DNA of 64,000 nucleotides. It comes from Pseudomonas sp. ATCC PTA-122608 (GTDB taxonomy: Bacteria > Pseudomonadota > Gammaproteobacteria > Pseudomonadales > Pseudomonadaceae). Below the pieces are notes generated by a model. That model made no database searches. It saw only the letters and a program-made list of their open reading frames with translations, and was not told the DNA's origin. Location of the stretch: assembly GCF_001952855.1 (NCBI RefSeq), contig NZ_LPNO01000020.1:251-64250 (forward strand). The letters are read 5' to 3'. Below are positions 34,025 to 42,584 of the stretch, piece after piece; the first letter of the stretch is position 1, and the number at the start of each line of letters is the position of its first letter. Both the position numbers and the translations under genes were made by a program.

Positions 34025-34158
34025 TTGGCAGGAGAAAGGTCTGGCGCTCGCGCTCTGATGGCGCTGGTTGAGGGTGATTTTTCGTCTCGACGCTATGATT
34101 AGTCAATTTTCTATTTATTATTCCAATTATAAATCCTGCTTATTATCGAGCTGTCGCC

Positions 34159-35100
34159 ATGTCTGAAAGCCGCCGCGATGTTCACCCGCTGCTCAACGAC
34201 CGCCTGGACTGGAACCTGTTGCGCACCTTCCGGGTAATCGGCCAGGAACTGAGCATCAGCCGCGCCGCCGCGCGCCTGCACCTGACCCAACCGGCCATCA
34301 GCCAGGCGCTCAAGCGCCTGGAAGAGCAACTCGACTGCCAGCTTATTGCCCGACGCGGCCCACGTTTTGTGCTGACCGAAGCCGGCGAGCAGATATTCGC
34401 GATCGCCGGCGAGATGTACGGCCAGGTCTCGCAGATGAGCAACGCCCTGCAAAAGCCCGGTGACGAGGTGATCGGCAAGGTGCGGTTGCTGATGATCAGC
34501 CGGATCAATTCAGACACCTTTGATGACTTTCTCGCCGACTTCCATCGTCAGCATCCCAGGGTCGAACTGGACGTTGAGGTGATGCGCAGCTCGGACATCG
34601 TCGCTGCCCTGCTGGAAAAAACTGCAACGTTGGGGCTCAGCCTCAATCGCCGGCCGCAACCAAGGTTGGAGCAGCATCTGTTCCTGCGTCAGCGATACGC
34701 ATTTTTTTGCGGCCGACATCACCCGTTATTCGGGCGTACCGGTTTGGCGGAGGGCGATTTGCAGTCGGAGAACTTCGTGAGTTTCACCAGTGACCAGATC
34801 GGCGGGATGCTCTCGCCGTTGACCATCTTTCGTGACCAGCAGGGCTTCAGCGGGCGCATCGTGGCGTCCTCCTCCAGCCTGGAGGAAGTGCGGCGGTTGG
34901 TGATTGCCGGGTTTGGCCTGGGCTGCCTGCCGATTCATGTGGTGGCCGAAGATGTGAAGAATGGATTGCTCTGGCGCTTGCCGCCGGACGAAGGGATTAC
35001 CGACGTGGATATCCACCTGCTGTGGAACCGCGAGCAGAAGATGAGCCGGGCGGAGACGGTGTTTATTGAAAGCCTGTCGGCGCGATTGGCTGCCGAATGA
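34159..35100 (+). CDS. LysR-family regulator of the M20/deacetylase operon
   Basis: A 313-residue LysR protein (LDWNLLRTFRVIGQELSISR, RLHLTQPAISQALKRLEEQL) with an effector domain. It is divergent from the MHS permease gene with 159 AT-rich bases in between, where the shared promoters must lie. The inducer is probably the imported amide or its product. Confidence 0.92.
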   Translation: MSESRRDVHPLLNDRLDWNLLRTFRVIGQELSISRAAARLHLTQPAISQALKRLEEQLDCQLIARRGPRFVLTEAGEQIFAIAGEMYGQVSQMSNALQKPGDEVIGKVRLLMISRINSDTFDDFLADFHRQHPRVELDVEVMRSSDIVAALLEKTATLGLSLNRRPQPRLEQHLFLRQRYAFFCGRHHPLFGRTGLAEGDLQSENFVSFTSDQIGGMLSPLTIFRDQQGFSGRIVASSSSLEEVRRLVIAGFGLGCLPIHVVAEDVKNGLLWRLPPDEGITDVDIHLLWNREQKMSRAETVFIESLSARLAAE

Positions 35101-35142
35101 GTGCCATTGGTGAACAGTCGAAGGGTTATTCCATGCCAATGA

Positions 35143-35910
35143 CTACACGGCCAGGGCCTTCTCGGCACTGCGCGCCATGATCTGCAAATCTTCAAATGGA
35201 TTTCTGCCAATCAACATGAAGGCATGGGTTGGATTGGACCAAAAAACCACGTTCATTCCACGACGCTGTTCGGTGGCCATGGGCATCAGGCCTTTTTTCG
35301 CAGACGTAATACAGAGCGCCAGCGGGCCGTGACGTGCGTCGAGGTACGTTAATTGGCCAATTAATACGCCATCGTAATCGAGGATTTGTGCGCGCCTGAA
35401 CTCGGCGCCCGGCAGGCTTATCGCCTCTGGGCTCAGCGGCAGACCGAGCTGGCGCCCTACCGAACTCAGTTGGGCGATAAGCGAGTCGGGATCAGCGCTG
35501 AGGTTTTCCAAGGTCTGGGGCGTATACAGCGCCATGTATTCGGCGACCGAGGCACGCCAGCCCGAACCCGGTTCAGGCCGGGGCAAGGTCATGAACAACC
35601 GATCGGCGACCACACCGGCCACCGCAAAGCTTGCCGCTACCGCGATAAACCTGCGTCGACTCAGGGTCGATGTTTGCGCCGGCGGCAGGCTATCGAGCAT
35701 CGCCTGCAAACGTTCAGTGGGGGCTTGATCGAGTACCGAATCGAAAGCTGATTTGAACGACAGGTGCCCGCGCTTGAGCTGCTCTACGCGGGCAGTCATG
35801 GCTGGATCGATCCCCAGCAGGTTATCGATAACCTGACGCTGCTCAGGGTCTAACTCACCGTCCAGATAAGCCACCAGCAGTTCATCCGACGGTGGGGTGT
35901 TTTGAGTCAT
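35143..35910 (-). CDS. Transmembrane anti-sigma factor
   Basis: A 255-residue anti-sigma factor. The N-terminal cytoplasmic part (SDELLVAYLDGELDPEQRQV) matches anti-sigma domains, and one TM segment follows near residues 88-106 (FIAVAASFAVAGVVADRLF). No HxxxCxxC zinc motif is present, so it should not be a direct thiol sensor of the ChrR/RsrA kind. Its start overlaps the sigma factor stop by four bases, the normal sigma/anti-sigma coupling. Confidence 0.88.
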   Translation of the reverse strand: MTQNTPPSDELLVAYLDGELDPEQRQVIDNLLGIDPAMTARVEQLKRGHLSFKSAFDSVLDQAPTERLQAMLDSLPPAQTSTLSRRRFIAVAASFAVAGVVADRLFMTLPRPEPGSGWRASVAEYMALYTPQTLENLSADPDSLIAQLSSVGRQLGLPLSPEAISLPGAEFRRAQILDYDGVLIGQLTYLDARHGPLALCITSAKKGLMPMATEQRRGMNVVFWSNPTHAFMLIGRNPFEDLQIMARSAEKALAV

Positions 35911-36416
35911 CGTCGTTCTCCGCTCGATTTATCCAACACGCCGCTTGAGTGCGCCGTTTCAGCCAGTTTCAAGCGCGCAGCGGCCAGCCGGCTCATCACC
36001 GTTCCCACCGGGATATGCAGGACTTCGGCAATTTCCTTGTATGAAAGCCCTTCGACGTATGCCAGAAACACCGTCTCTCGCTGGGCTTCAGGCAACGCAT
36101 TGACGCGCTTGATCACCTGCGCGGCCAGCACTTGATCCTGAGCCAGTGTTTCACCGTCGAACGACAACTCTTGCTCAGCGTCGACAAACCCCTGGCCTTG
36201 CCGTACCCGCTGCGAGCGCAATTCGTTAAGCCAGATCGAATGCATGATCGTCAGCAACCAGCGGTCCAGTCGCGTGCCGGCCATGAACTGGCCTGCACGC
36301 TCGAGTGCCCGCACACAAGTGGCTTGCACCAGGTCATCCGCCACATGCTTTTGTCGCGACAGCACCAACCCGTATCGCCATAACCGTGGCAACAACTGGC
36401 TCAACTCACGACGCAA
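35907..36416 (-). CDS. ECF sigma factor with non-ATG start
   Basis: An ECF (sigma-70 family, group IV) factor of about 169 residues: region 2 at RKQHVADDL-type sequence (HVADDLVQATCVRALERAGQ) and region 4 at EAQRETVFLAYVEGLSYKEI with IPVGTVMSRL. No ATG or GTG exists in the open part of the frame. The TTG at 36416 is used here; ATT or ATC seven to nine codons upstream are alternatives, and a GGGAG lies six bases before that ATC. An in-frame TGA closes the frame just beyond. Confidence 0.88.
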   Translation of the reverse strand: MRRELSQLLPRLWRYGLVLSRQKHVADDLVQATCVRALERAGQFMAGTRLDRWLLTIMHSIWLNELRSQRVRQGQGFVDAEQELSFDGETLAQDQVLAAQVIKRVNALPEAQRETVFLAYVEGLSYKEIAEVLHIPVGTVMSRLAAARLKLAETAHSSGVLDKSSGERR

Positions 36417-36463
36417 CTCAGCGTCTTTGCTGATGGCAATCTCCCGACTGTTCGCTCACGGAT

Positions 36464-37015
36464 TTAAGCCTGAGGCGCGGCGGCGATAGCTTCGGCCAGG
36501 TCTTCGTATTCTTCGCAGGTGGTACTGCACAAGGCCTTGATTTTCACCAGTTGCTCCTGGGCCAGGTCCACGCGGCCCTTGATGACGTAGGCCTCACCCA
36601 AGTACTCACGGACTTGTGCGTAGTTGGGGTCCAGGGCCACGGATTTCAGGTAGTAGCTGATGCCTTCGTCGGTGCGGCCCAGCTTGCGGGTGGCGTAGCC
36701 GCGGTAGTTCAGGGCCTTGGCAGTGTTCGGGTTTTGCAGGGTGTCGAGCAGTGACAGGGCTTCTTCGTAACGCCCGTCCTTGGCCAGACGATAGGCGTAA
36801 TCAGTGCGGTCGGCGTCCGACGTGGCTTTGCTGGTTTGCAGCACGCACTTGCCGGTCTTGGTATCCCAGACCTGGCCTTTGGGGCAGTTGGGCTTGGGTG
36901 GCGCCGATTCGTCACCGGAAGCATGAGCCTGACCGGCCAGCAGTGCGGCGGCCATACAGGCACCGAAGAACAAAGCGGTACGGTAACCAACAGCGTGTTC
37001 GTGGCGATTGTTCAT
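36464..37015 (-). CDS. Exported TPR protein with cysteine pairs
   Basis: A 183-residue protein with a signal peptide (TALFFGACMAAALLAGQAHA, residues 13-32), a short motif CPKGQVWDTKTGKCV, three TPR-like helix pairs (YEEALSLLDTLQNP, AKALNYRGYATRKLGRTDEG, VREYLGEAYVIKGRVDLAQE) and a C-terminal CSTTC. The ATG at MNNRHEH has GGAG nine bases ahead. It lies between cytochrome b561 and ECF sigma genes on the same strand, so a periplasmic redox-linked role is possible. Confidence 0.8.
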   Translation of the reverse strand: MNNRHEHAVGYRTALFFGACMAAALLAGQAHASGDESAPPKPNCPKGQVWDTKTGKCVLQTSKATSDADRTDYAYRLAKDGRYEEALSLLDTLQNPNTAKALNYRGYATRKLGRTDEGISYYLKSVALDPNYAQVREYLGEAYVIKGRVDLAQEQLVKIKALCSTTCEEYEDLAEAIAAAPQA

Positions 37016-37058
37016 GGCGCTCATGCTCCGTAACGATAGGGAAAGTACAGCAGCAAAC

Positions 37059-37616
37059 TCAGTGTTGAAGATCGCCCCAAGGGCCGGGCAGCATGCGGCG
37101 CAGCGTACCGTCGCGCTGGATGTAGTGATGCCACAGCGCGGCGCACGCATGCAGCCCCGCAAGCACGATGATCGCCCACGCGACATTGTTGTGCAGCCCA
37201 CCCAGGGTGCCACGCCATTCGTGATCAATCACGAATGGCGCGGGGATGGGGAACAGTCCGAAAAAGTTGAACGGCTCGCCCTGGGCCCAGCGGAACAGGA
37301 AGCCCAGGGTCACTTGCGTCAGTAGTAACAGGTATAGACAGCCGTGGGCGATCTTGGCGGCCAGGTTAAGCGCAGGGTGGTTGTCGGCCTTTGGGTGATT
37401 ACCACCGAACAGCCGCCAGAGGATACGTGCCGCGATCAGCACTGCCATGGCGATGCCGAGGGAGATATGGACGGATTGCAGGCCTTTGCGCAGTGGCGTG
37501 CCTTTTTCCAGGTTTTCCCAGATGTGGGCGCTGGCGAACATGAAGATCACCAACGCGGCGGTTAGCCAGTGGAAGGTGCGGGTCAGGCGGTCGTAGCGGT
37601 CGGCGGGGCTGTTCAT
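37059..37616 (-). CDS. Cytochrome b561
   Basis: A 185-residue inner-membrane di-heme protein of the bacterial cytochrome b561 family, with four TM helices. Histidines at the expected places are seen in RTFHWLTAAL, SVHISLGIAM, KIAHGCLYLLL and LAGLHACAALWHH. Family members move electrons between quinone and periplasmic acceptors; some act as superoxide oxidases. AGGAAA precedes the ATG. It is the first gene of the b561-TPR-ECF-anti-sigma group. Confidence 0.9.
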   Translation of the reverse strand: MNSPADRYDRLTRTFHWLTAALVIFMFASAHIWENLEKGTPLRKGLQSVHISLGIAMAVLIAARILWRLFGGNHPKADNHPALNLAAKIAHGCLYLLLLTQVTLGFLFRWAQGEPFNFFGLFPIPAPFVIDHEWRGTLGGLHNNVAWAIIVLAGLHACAALWHHYIQRDGTLRRMLPGPWGDLQH

Positions 37617-37692
37617 GGGCGTTTCCTGGGTGGTCTGTGTGGTGAACACCGCAGCAGGAAAACTTATTCAGAGGGAGGGGAAAATTTACAGA

Positions 37693-38127
37693 TTAGACCT
37701 GTTTATTTTCCAACCCAGCATCCTTGGTCAAAATATGCGAACTAAATGCTAGAAATTCACCCAGGTGTTTTGTGATGATCGCTACGGTAATCGGCAACTG
37801 AAGCGTCTGGTACTCGTGAACAGCAATGTTACGGAACCCGACCATGTTCTTCAGGTTGGTCAGCAACGCAGGATTGACCCAACCGCCCTGACACAACAAC
37901 TCAAACACGTCACGAGCCCCTTGTGGAACCCCCAGGCGCTCACGACGAATCAAGTGTTGGCCCATGTCCAGCGCTGCCTCACAGGCACGCTGAATATTCA
38001 AAATCGCCGCATCCTGGCGTGTGAAATCTGTGGCGAAGCTGGTGGGATCTTTATCGTATTCCTGACGGGCGCGAGCAACGCACCGTTCAATGCTGGCTGC
38101 TTTATTGATGAGAACATCATCGACCAT
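37693..38127 (-). CDS. hepT: HepT-type ribonuclease toxin (DUF86)
   Basis: A 144-residue HEPN-family toxin. The RX4HXY catalytic motif is present as RNIAVHEY. HepT cleaves RNA, or tRNA ends in the studied pairs, and is held inactive by AMPylation from its MntA partner; AMPylation targets the motif tyrosine. Its start overlaps the mntA stop by 11 bases. Both genes look intact. Confidence 0.88.
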   Translation of the reverse strand: MVDDVLINKAASIERCVARARQEYDKDPTSFATDFTRQDAAILNIQRACEAALDMGQHLIRRERLGVPQGARDVFELLCQGGWVNPALLTNLKNMVGFRNIAVHEYQTLQLPITVAIITKHLGEFLAFSSHILTKDAGLENKQV

Positions 38128-38512
38128 AAACTTTCCCTTCCTTCTGGATATCCGCCAACAACTCAGCCCTTGCCGTGTCCAGCGCGGTTTTTTCGCTCAT
38201 GACGTAGCTCTCGAATAGACCCGCCTGGACATTCCCGGACCAGAGCCGACGCCCAGTGGTCAATACTTGGTATTGCATTACTGTTGAGGCTGCGCGCAAA
38301 TCAAGCAAGTCGACTGGAACTCCAACGATATCGGCCAACTCCCCGGAGAGCTGCCATAGCAACAAAGGCTCGACCGTTCCCGCAGAAAGTACCGCAACAT
38401 CCAGATCACTCTCACTACCAGCCTCACCAGACACTTGGCTACCGAACACATACACAGCCAATAGCTCGGGAACTTCAGCCTGCAAACGCGCCAGTACTTT
38501 TTTAAAATTCAT
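38117..38512 (-). CDS. mntA: MntA-type nucleotidyltransferase antitoxin
   Basis: A 131-residue minimal nucleotidyltransferase. The GSX10DXD active-site motif is complete (GSQVSGEAGSESDLD near residues 25-39). MntA proteins transfer AMP to the HepT tyrosine and so neutralise the toxin. The ATG at MNFKKV was chosen over a TTG seven codons earlier. It overlaps hepT, and the pair sits beside a tRNA-Ser gene, a common place for acquired DNA. Confidence 0.88.
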   Translation of the reverse strand: MNFKKVLARLQAEVPELLAVYVFGSQVSGEAGSESDLDVAVLSAGTVEPLLLWQLSGELADIVGVPVDLLDLRAASTVMQYQVLTTGRRLWSGNVQAGLFESYVMSEKTALDTARAELLADIQKEGKVYGR

Positions 38513-38581
38513 GACTGATGTCCGAAGCGCCAATTAACGAAGACCGTAGCAGAATTCATTATGCAGTTTCTGACTGAAAGC

Positions 38582-38620
38582 AAAAAACCCCCGACAACAC
38601 TGAAGTTATCGGGGGTTTTT
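38582..38620 (-). terminator. Rho-independent terminator after tRNA-Ser
   Basis: CCCCCGA and TCGGGGG arms extend with one mismatch to a 10-base stem over ACTGAA, flanked by A6 and T5, so it can work on both strands. It lies 14 bases past the tRNA 3' end and also downstream of nothing on the plus strand. Confidence 0.85.
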
Positions 38621-38633
38621 CATTTTTCAATAA

Positions 38634-38723
38634 TGGCGGAGAGATAGGGATTCGAACCCTAGGTACCGGTGAAGGTACAACGGATTTCGAATCCGTCCCA
38701 TTCGGCCACTCTGGCATCTCTCC
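38634..38723 (-). tRNA. tRNA-Ser (CGA)
   Basis: A 90-base serine tRNA with acceptor stem GGAGAGA/TCTCTCC, the long variable arm of tRNA-Ser, T-loop GGTTCGAATCC and an encoded 3' CCA. The anticodon loop reads ATTCGAAAT around CGA, decoding UCG. Confidence 0.97.
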
Positions 38724-38806
38724 AACGGCGCGCATCATAACAGCCTGTTTCCTGGAAGCAAAGCGCCAAAGCGATTTTTTTCCGTGCTATCAGATGCTTG
38801 CGTCGA

Positions 38807-39520
38807 TTACAGCGGTACGCCGAGACGGTTGGCGACTTCTTCGTAGGCTTCGATGACGTCACCGAGGCCCTGGCGGAAGCGGTCTTTGTCCATCTTCTTG
38901 CGGGTGTCTTTGTCCCACAGGCGGCAGCCGTCCGGGCTGAATTCGTCGCCCAGGACGATGGAGCCGTCGTGGAACACACCGAATTCCAGTTTGAAGTCCA
39001 CCAGCAACAGGCCGGCGTCGTCGAACAGTTTGCTCAGGACGTCGTTGACCTTCAGCGACAGTTCTTTCATGCGCGCCAGTTGCTCAGCGGTGCCCCAACC
39101 GAATGCCACTACGTGGGATTCGTTGATGAACGGGTCGCCCTTGGCGTCGTCCTTGAGGAACAGTTCGAAGGTGTAAGGGTTGAGCTTGAGCCCCTCTTCC
39201 ACGCCCAAACGCTTCACCAGGCTGCCGGCCGCGTAGTTACGCACGACGCACTCGACCGGGATCATGTCGAGCTTTTTCACCAGGCATTCGTTGTCGCCCA
39301 GCAGTTTGTCGAATTGGGTCGGAATGCCGGCCGCTTCGAGCTTCTGCATGATGAAGGCGTTGAACTTGTTGTTCACCATGCCTTTGCGGTCGAGCTGTTC
39401 GATGCGCTTGCCGTCGAACGCCGAGGTGTCGTTGCGAAACAGCAGGATCAAGCGGTTGGCGTCGTCGGTCTTGTAAACCGATTTGGCTTTGCCGCGGTAG
39501 AGTTCTTCACGTTTTTCCAT
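38807..39520 (-). CDS. purC: Phosphoribosylaminoimidazole-succinocarboxamide synthase
   Basis: SAICAR synthase of purine biosynthesis, joining CAIR and aspartate with ATP. The length of about 237 residues and the motifs YRGKAKSVYKTDD, NDTSAFDGKR, PVECVVRNYAAGSL and VDFKLEFG are characteristic of the bacterial enzyme. It is the last gene of the dapA-bamC-MBL-purC group, the order known from P. aeruginosa. Confidence 0.98.
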   Translation of the reverse strand: MEKREELYRGKAKSVYKTDDANRLILLFRNDTSAFDGKRIEQLDRKGMVNNKFNAFIMQKLEAAGIPTQFDKLLGDNECLVKKLDMIPVECVVRNYAAGSLVKRLGVEEGLKLNPYTFELFLKDDAKGDPFINESHVVAFGWGTAEQLARMKELSLKVNDVLSKLFDDAGLLLVDFKLEFGVFHDGSIVLGDEFSPDGCRLWDKDTRKKMDKDRFRQGLGDVIEAYEEVANRLGVPL

Positions 39521-39548
39521 GATGGGCTCCGCTTGCTAAGTAGGTGGG

Positions 39549-40307
39549 CTAGGCGATGTGCCGCCAGTCGAGCCCTGAATCTTGATCGGCCAGTTGCAGC
39601 CAGTCCGGGTCGCACCCAAGAGTGTCGACAAAACATTGCCGGGCCAGCTGCGGCAGGTTGTTCTTGCTGCTCAGGTGGGCCAGGACCAGGTGTTGCAGGT
39701 CTTGCCAGCCCAACTCATACACCAGGTACGCCGCCTGGTGGTTGTTCAAATGTCCAAACTGCCCGCCAACCCGCCGCTTGAGAAAGGCCGGGTAGTGACC
39801 CCGCGCAAGCAGGTCACGGCAGTGGTTCGACTCGATCATCAATGCATCGAGGTCGCGATAACCGTCCAGCACCTTGGCGCAGTAGGAACCCAGGTCGGTG
39901 AGCAGGCCGAAGCGCCGTTCACCGTCACTGAATACGTATTGCGTCGGCTCCTGGGCATCGTGGGCCACTTCAATCACAGCGATGCTCAAGGCGCCGATCT
40001 GCAATTGCTCGCCACCAGCCACCAAACCTGCGGGTTCAATCGGTTTGCGCATCCCGCGCAAGGTACCGCGACTCAGGTACACCGGAAGATTGTAGCGCCG
40101 AGACAGCAAACCCACGCCATGCACGTGGTCGGCATGTTCGTGGGTCACCAGAATCGCGCTTAGCTGCGCAGGGTGAACCCCCAGGCGCAGCAGGCGCCGC
40201 TCGGTTTCCCGCAGGGAGAAACCACAATCCACCAGGACGTACGTGTCGTCGTGGGCTACAAGCGTGCCGTTCCCTTGGCTACCGCTGCCGAGAACGGCAA
40301 AACGCAT
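39549..40307 (-). CDS. Cytoplasmic MBL-fold hydrolase
   Basis: A 252-residue metallo-beta-lactamase-fold protein with intact HxHxDH (VTHEHADHVHGV near residues 56-67) and no signal peptide. It resembles the YycJ/WalJ-like group, proposed to be nucleases or phosphodiesterases. It starts five bases after the bamC stop and is 28 bases from purC, so it belongs to that operon. Function not established in Pseudomonas. Confidence 0.88.
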   Translation of the reverse strand: MRFAVLGSGSQGNGTLVAHDDTYVLVDCGFSLRETERRLLRLGVHPAQLSAILVTHEHADHVHGVGLLSRRYNLPVYLSRGTLRGMRKPIEPAGLVAGGEQLQIGALSIAVIEVAHDAQEPTQYVFSDGERRFGLLTDLGSYCAKVLDGYRDLDALMIESNHCRDLLARGHYPAFLKRRVGGQFGHLNNHQAAYLVYELGWQDLQHLVLAHLSSKNNLPQLARQCFVDTLGCDPDWLQLADQDSGLDWRHIA

Positions 40308-40311
40308 CGGA

Positions 40312-41427
40312 TCAGCCCAGGTTGTCCTGAATCACGCCCAACACTTTGCGCGCCACTTCTGCCGGCGCCACGGTGTTGATGTTTTTCTCGACGGTGACTT
40401 GCACGCTTTCGCCTACCTTGCTCAAACGAACCTGGTAACGCTCGGCGCGAGTCTCGACTTCTTCCTTGGTCGGCTTGCTGCCGAACAGCTTGCTGAAGAA
40501 ACCTGGCTCTTCGTCTTTCTTCTCGGCTTTTTCAGCCAAGTTGATGTAGTACAGGCCCAGGCTGCGGTTGATGTCTTCAACGCGCCATTCGCCGTGTTCC
40601 AGCGCGCGACCGACACTCGACCAGGCGCGATCCAGGTCTTCACCCAGGTTGAGCACGACGTTACCGCTGCCGTCTTCGCTGAGGCTGACGCGGCTAGGTG
40701 TGTCAAAGCTACCGGCGGCGAGCAGGGAGACGGAACCGCCCTTCTCGGAGATACGGCTCATGCTGGCGAGCATTTCGTCGACCAGGGCAGCGTCCACGCC
40801 GGTGTTGACCGAACGTGGGGTGAAGTCGACGTTGGCGGTGCTGCCGGCAGGACGCTCGGCGCTTACCACATAGACTTCACTGGTGTTGCGCTGCACGCCT
40901 GGCTCGATGCGCACGCGGATGCGGGCTTCGCTGTCATTGGCTACGCCGCCGGCTTGCAGGCGCTTGGCCATGGACGCCGACAGTTCGCTGGTGTGCTGCC
41001 ACGCGGTGGTGAATTCACCGGTCTGCGGGCGTTGCTCATCGATGCGGAAACCGTTGTCCTGGAAGAACTGCACGGCCACCGGCCAGACTTCGGCAGGCGG
41101 ACGCTGGGCCATGACCCAACGGGTATCGCCGCTCTTCTGCAGGCTGTAGTCGCTGGCATCGGCCACGGCCGACAGCGGCTGTGGACGCGGCACTTCGTAC
41201 TCACCCTTGAAGGTGTCGTCGGCCACGTTGCGCGGAATCGGCAGCAACGGGTCAAGGCGCTTGGCGACATTGACGTCCGACGGCAATTTCATCGGGGCGG
41301 TTTGTTGGGCTTCCAGGTAATCGCTACCGCGGTCGCGGAAGTAGCCTTCCGGGCCCCAGATCCAACCGCAGCCACTGGTGCTGGAGATAATCAAGGCAAG
41401 TGCGGAAAGTCCGGCCAATCGCTTCAT
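40312..41427 (-). CDS. bamC: Outer membrane protein assembly factor BamC
   Basis: A 371-residue lipoprotein (formerly NlpB) of the BAM complex that inserts beta-barrel proteins in the outer membrane. The lipobox ends at Cys20 (LIISSTSGC). Two BamC helix-grip domains follow. It is directly downstream of dapA (17-base gap), the conserved linkage of this gene in gammaproteobacteria. Confidence 0.93.
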   Translation of the reverse strand: MKRLAGLSALALIISSTSGCGWIWGPEGYFRDRGSDYLEAQQTAPMKLPSDVNVAKRLDPLLPIPRNVADDTFKGEYEVPRPQPLSAVADASDYSLQKSGDTRWVMAQRPPAEVWPVAVQFFQDNGFRIDEQRPQTGEFTTAWQHTSELSASMAKRLQAGGVANDSEARIRVRIEPGVQRNTSEVYVVSAERPAGSTANVDFTPRSVNTGVDAALVDEMLASMSRISEKGGSVSLLAAGSFDTPSRVSLSEDGSGNVVLNLGEDLDRAWSSVGRALEHGEWRVEDINRSLGLYYINLAEKAEKKDEEPGFFSKLFGSKPTKEEVETRAERYQVRLSKVGESVQVTVEKNINTVAPAEVARKVLGVIQDNLG

Positions 41428-41444
41428 GCGTAGTGCTTCCTCAA

Positions 41445-42323
41445 TTAAACCAGGACGCCGGACTGGCGCAGGGCCTGTCGCAGCGGTTCGTGACAGGCTT
41501 CGCTGAGCCAGGTGAGCGGCAGACGGATACCGTCCGGCATCAAGCCCATCTCATGCAGCGCCCATTTCACGGGGATAGGGTTGGATTCGATAAACAGGTT
41601 TTTGTTGAGCGGTGCCAATTGTTCGTGGATCGCCCGGGCCTTGACCGCATCACCGGCAATGGCCGCGGCGCACAGCTCGCTCATGGCGCGCGGTGCGACG
41701 TTGGCAGTCACCGAGATATTGCCTTTGCCGCCCAGCAGGATCAGTTCGACGGCAGTGGCGTCGTCACCGGAATACACCAGGAAGTCGCTGCTGACGCCGG
41801 CCAGGATGTCCTTGGCGCGTTGCAGGTCACCGGTGGCTTCCTTGATACCGATGATGTTCGGTACGGTGGACAGGCGGATCACGGTCTCGGCCTTCATGTC
41901 GCAGGCGGTACGGCCAGGCACGTTGTAGAGGATCTGCGGGATGTCGACCGCTTCGGCAATAGCGCGGAAGTGCAGGTACAGGCCTTCCTGGGTCGGCTTG
42001 TTGTAGTACGGGGTCACCAGCAGGCAGGCATCGGCGCCGGCTTTCTTGGCGTTCTTGGTCAATTCGATCGCTTCGCGGGTCGAATTGGCGCCCGTGCCGG
42101 CGATGACAGCAATACGCCCTGCAACGCGCTTGACCACGAACTCGATCACTTCGATGTGTTCTTCCACATCAAGTGTGGCCGATTCACCCGTGGTGCCGAC
42201 CGCCACGATGGCGTTGGTGCCCTCTTGCAGGTGGAAGTCCACCAGTTTGCCCAGGCTGTCCCAGTCGAGATTACCTTGTGCATCCATGGGTGTGACCAGT
42301 GCCACCATACTGCCCGCAATCAT
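41445..42323 (-). CDS. dapA: 4-hydroxy-tetrahydrodipicolinate synthase
   Basis: First enzyme of the lysine/diaminopimelate branch, condensing pyruvate with aspartate semialdehyde. The 292-residue length matches exactly. The Schiff-base lysine is Lys161 (IIGIKEATGD), Tyr133 is in LYNVPGRT, and TTGES (44-48) forms the pyruvate pocket. AGGAG stands before the ATG at MIAGSMV. It heads the bamC-MBL-purC operon. Confidence 0.98.
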   Translation of the reverse strand: MIAGSMVALVTPMDAQGNLDWDSLGKLVDFHLQEGTNAIVAVGTTGESATLDVEEHIEVIEFVVKRVAGRIAVIAGTGANSTREAIELTKNAKKAGADACLLVTPYYNKPTQEGLYLHFRAIAEAVDIPQILYNVPGRTACDMKAETVIRLSTVPNIIGIKEATGDLQRAKDILAGVSSDFLVYSGDDATAVELILLGGKGNISVTANVAPRAMSELCAAAIAGDAVKARAIHEQLAPLNKNLFIESNPIPVKWALHEMGLMPDGIRLPLTWLSEACHEPLRQALRQSGVLV

Positions 42324-42584
42324 GCAACCGCTCCTGCCGGAAAAAGAGAGCGGTAATGGTACTGGCGCCAAGATGCTTGTACAAGCGAAGTACCGCCTGA
42401 GGATGCGTTCTGGATCAACTTAGTTCGCAGCAACGCCATCATTCGGCCAAAGCGGGGTTTGATGAAGCTGATTACGTAATGAAAACGCCACCTCCTAGCC
42501 CTTGGCGATGGTTTTCGCTACCCTTCATCCTTTGATTGATACCGCTTTCATCGTATCGACCGCTCATCGCTTTAGGAAGGCTGC

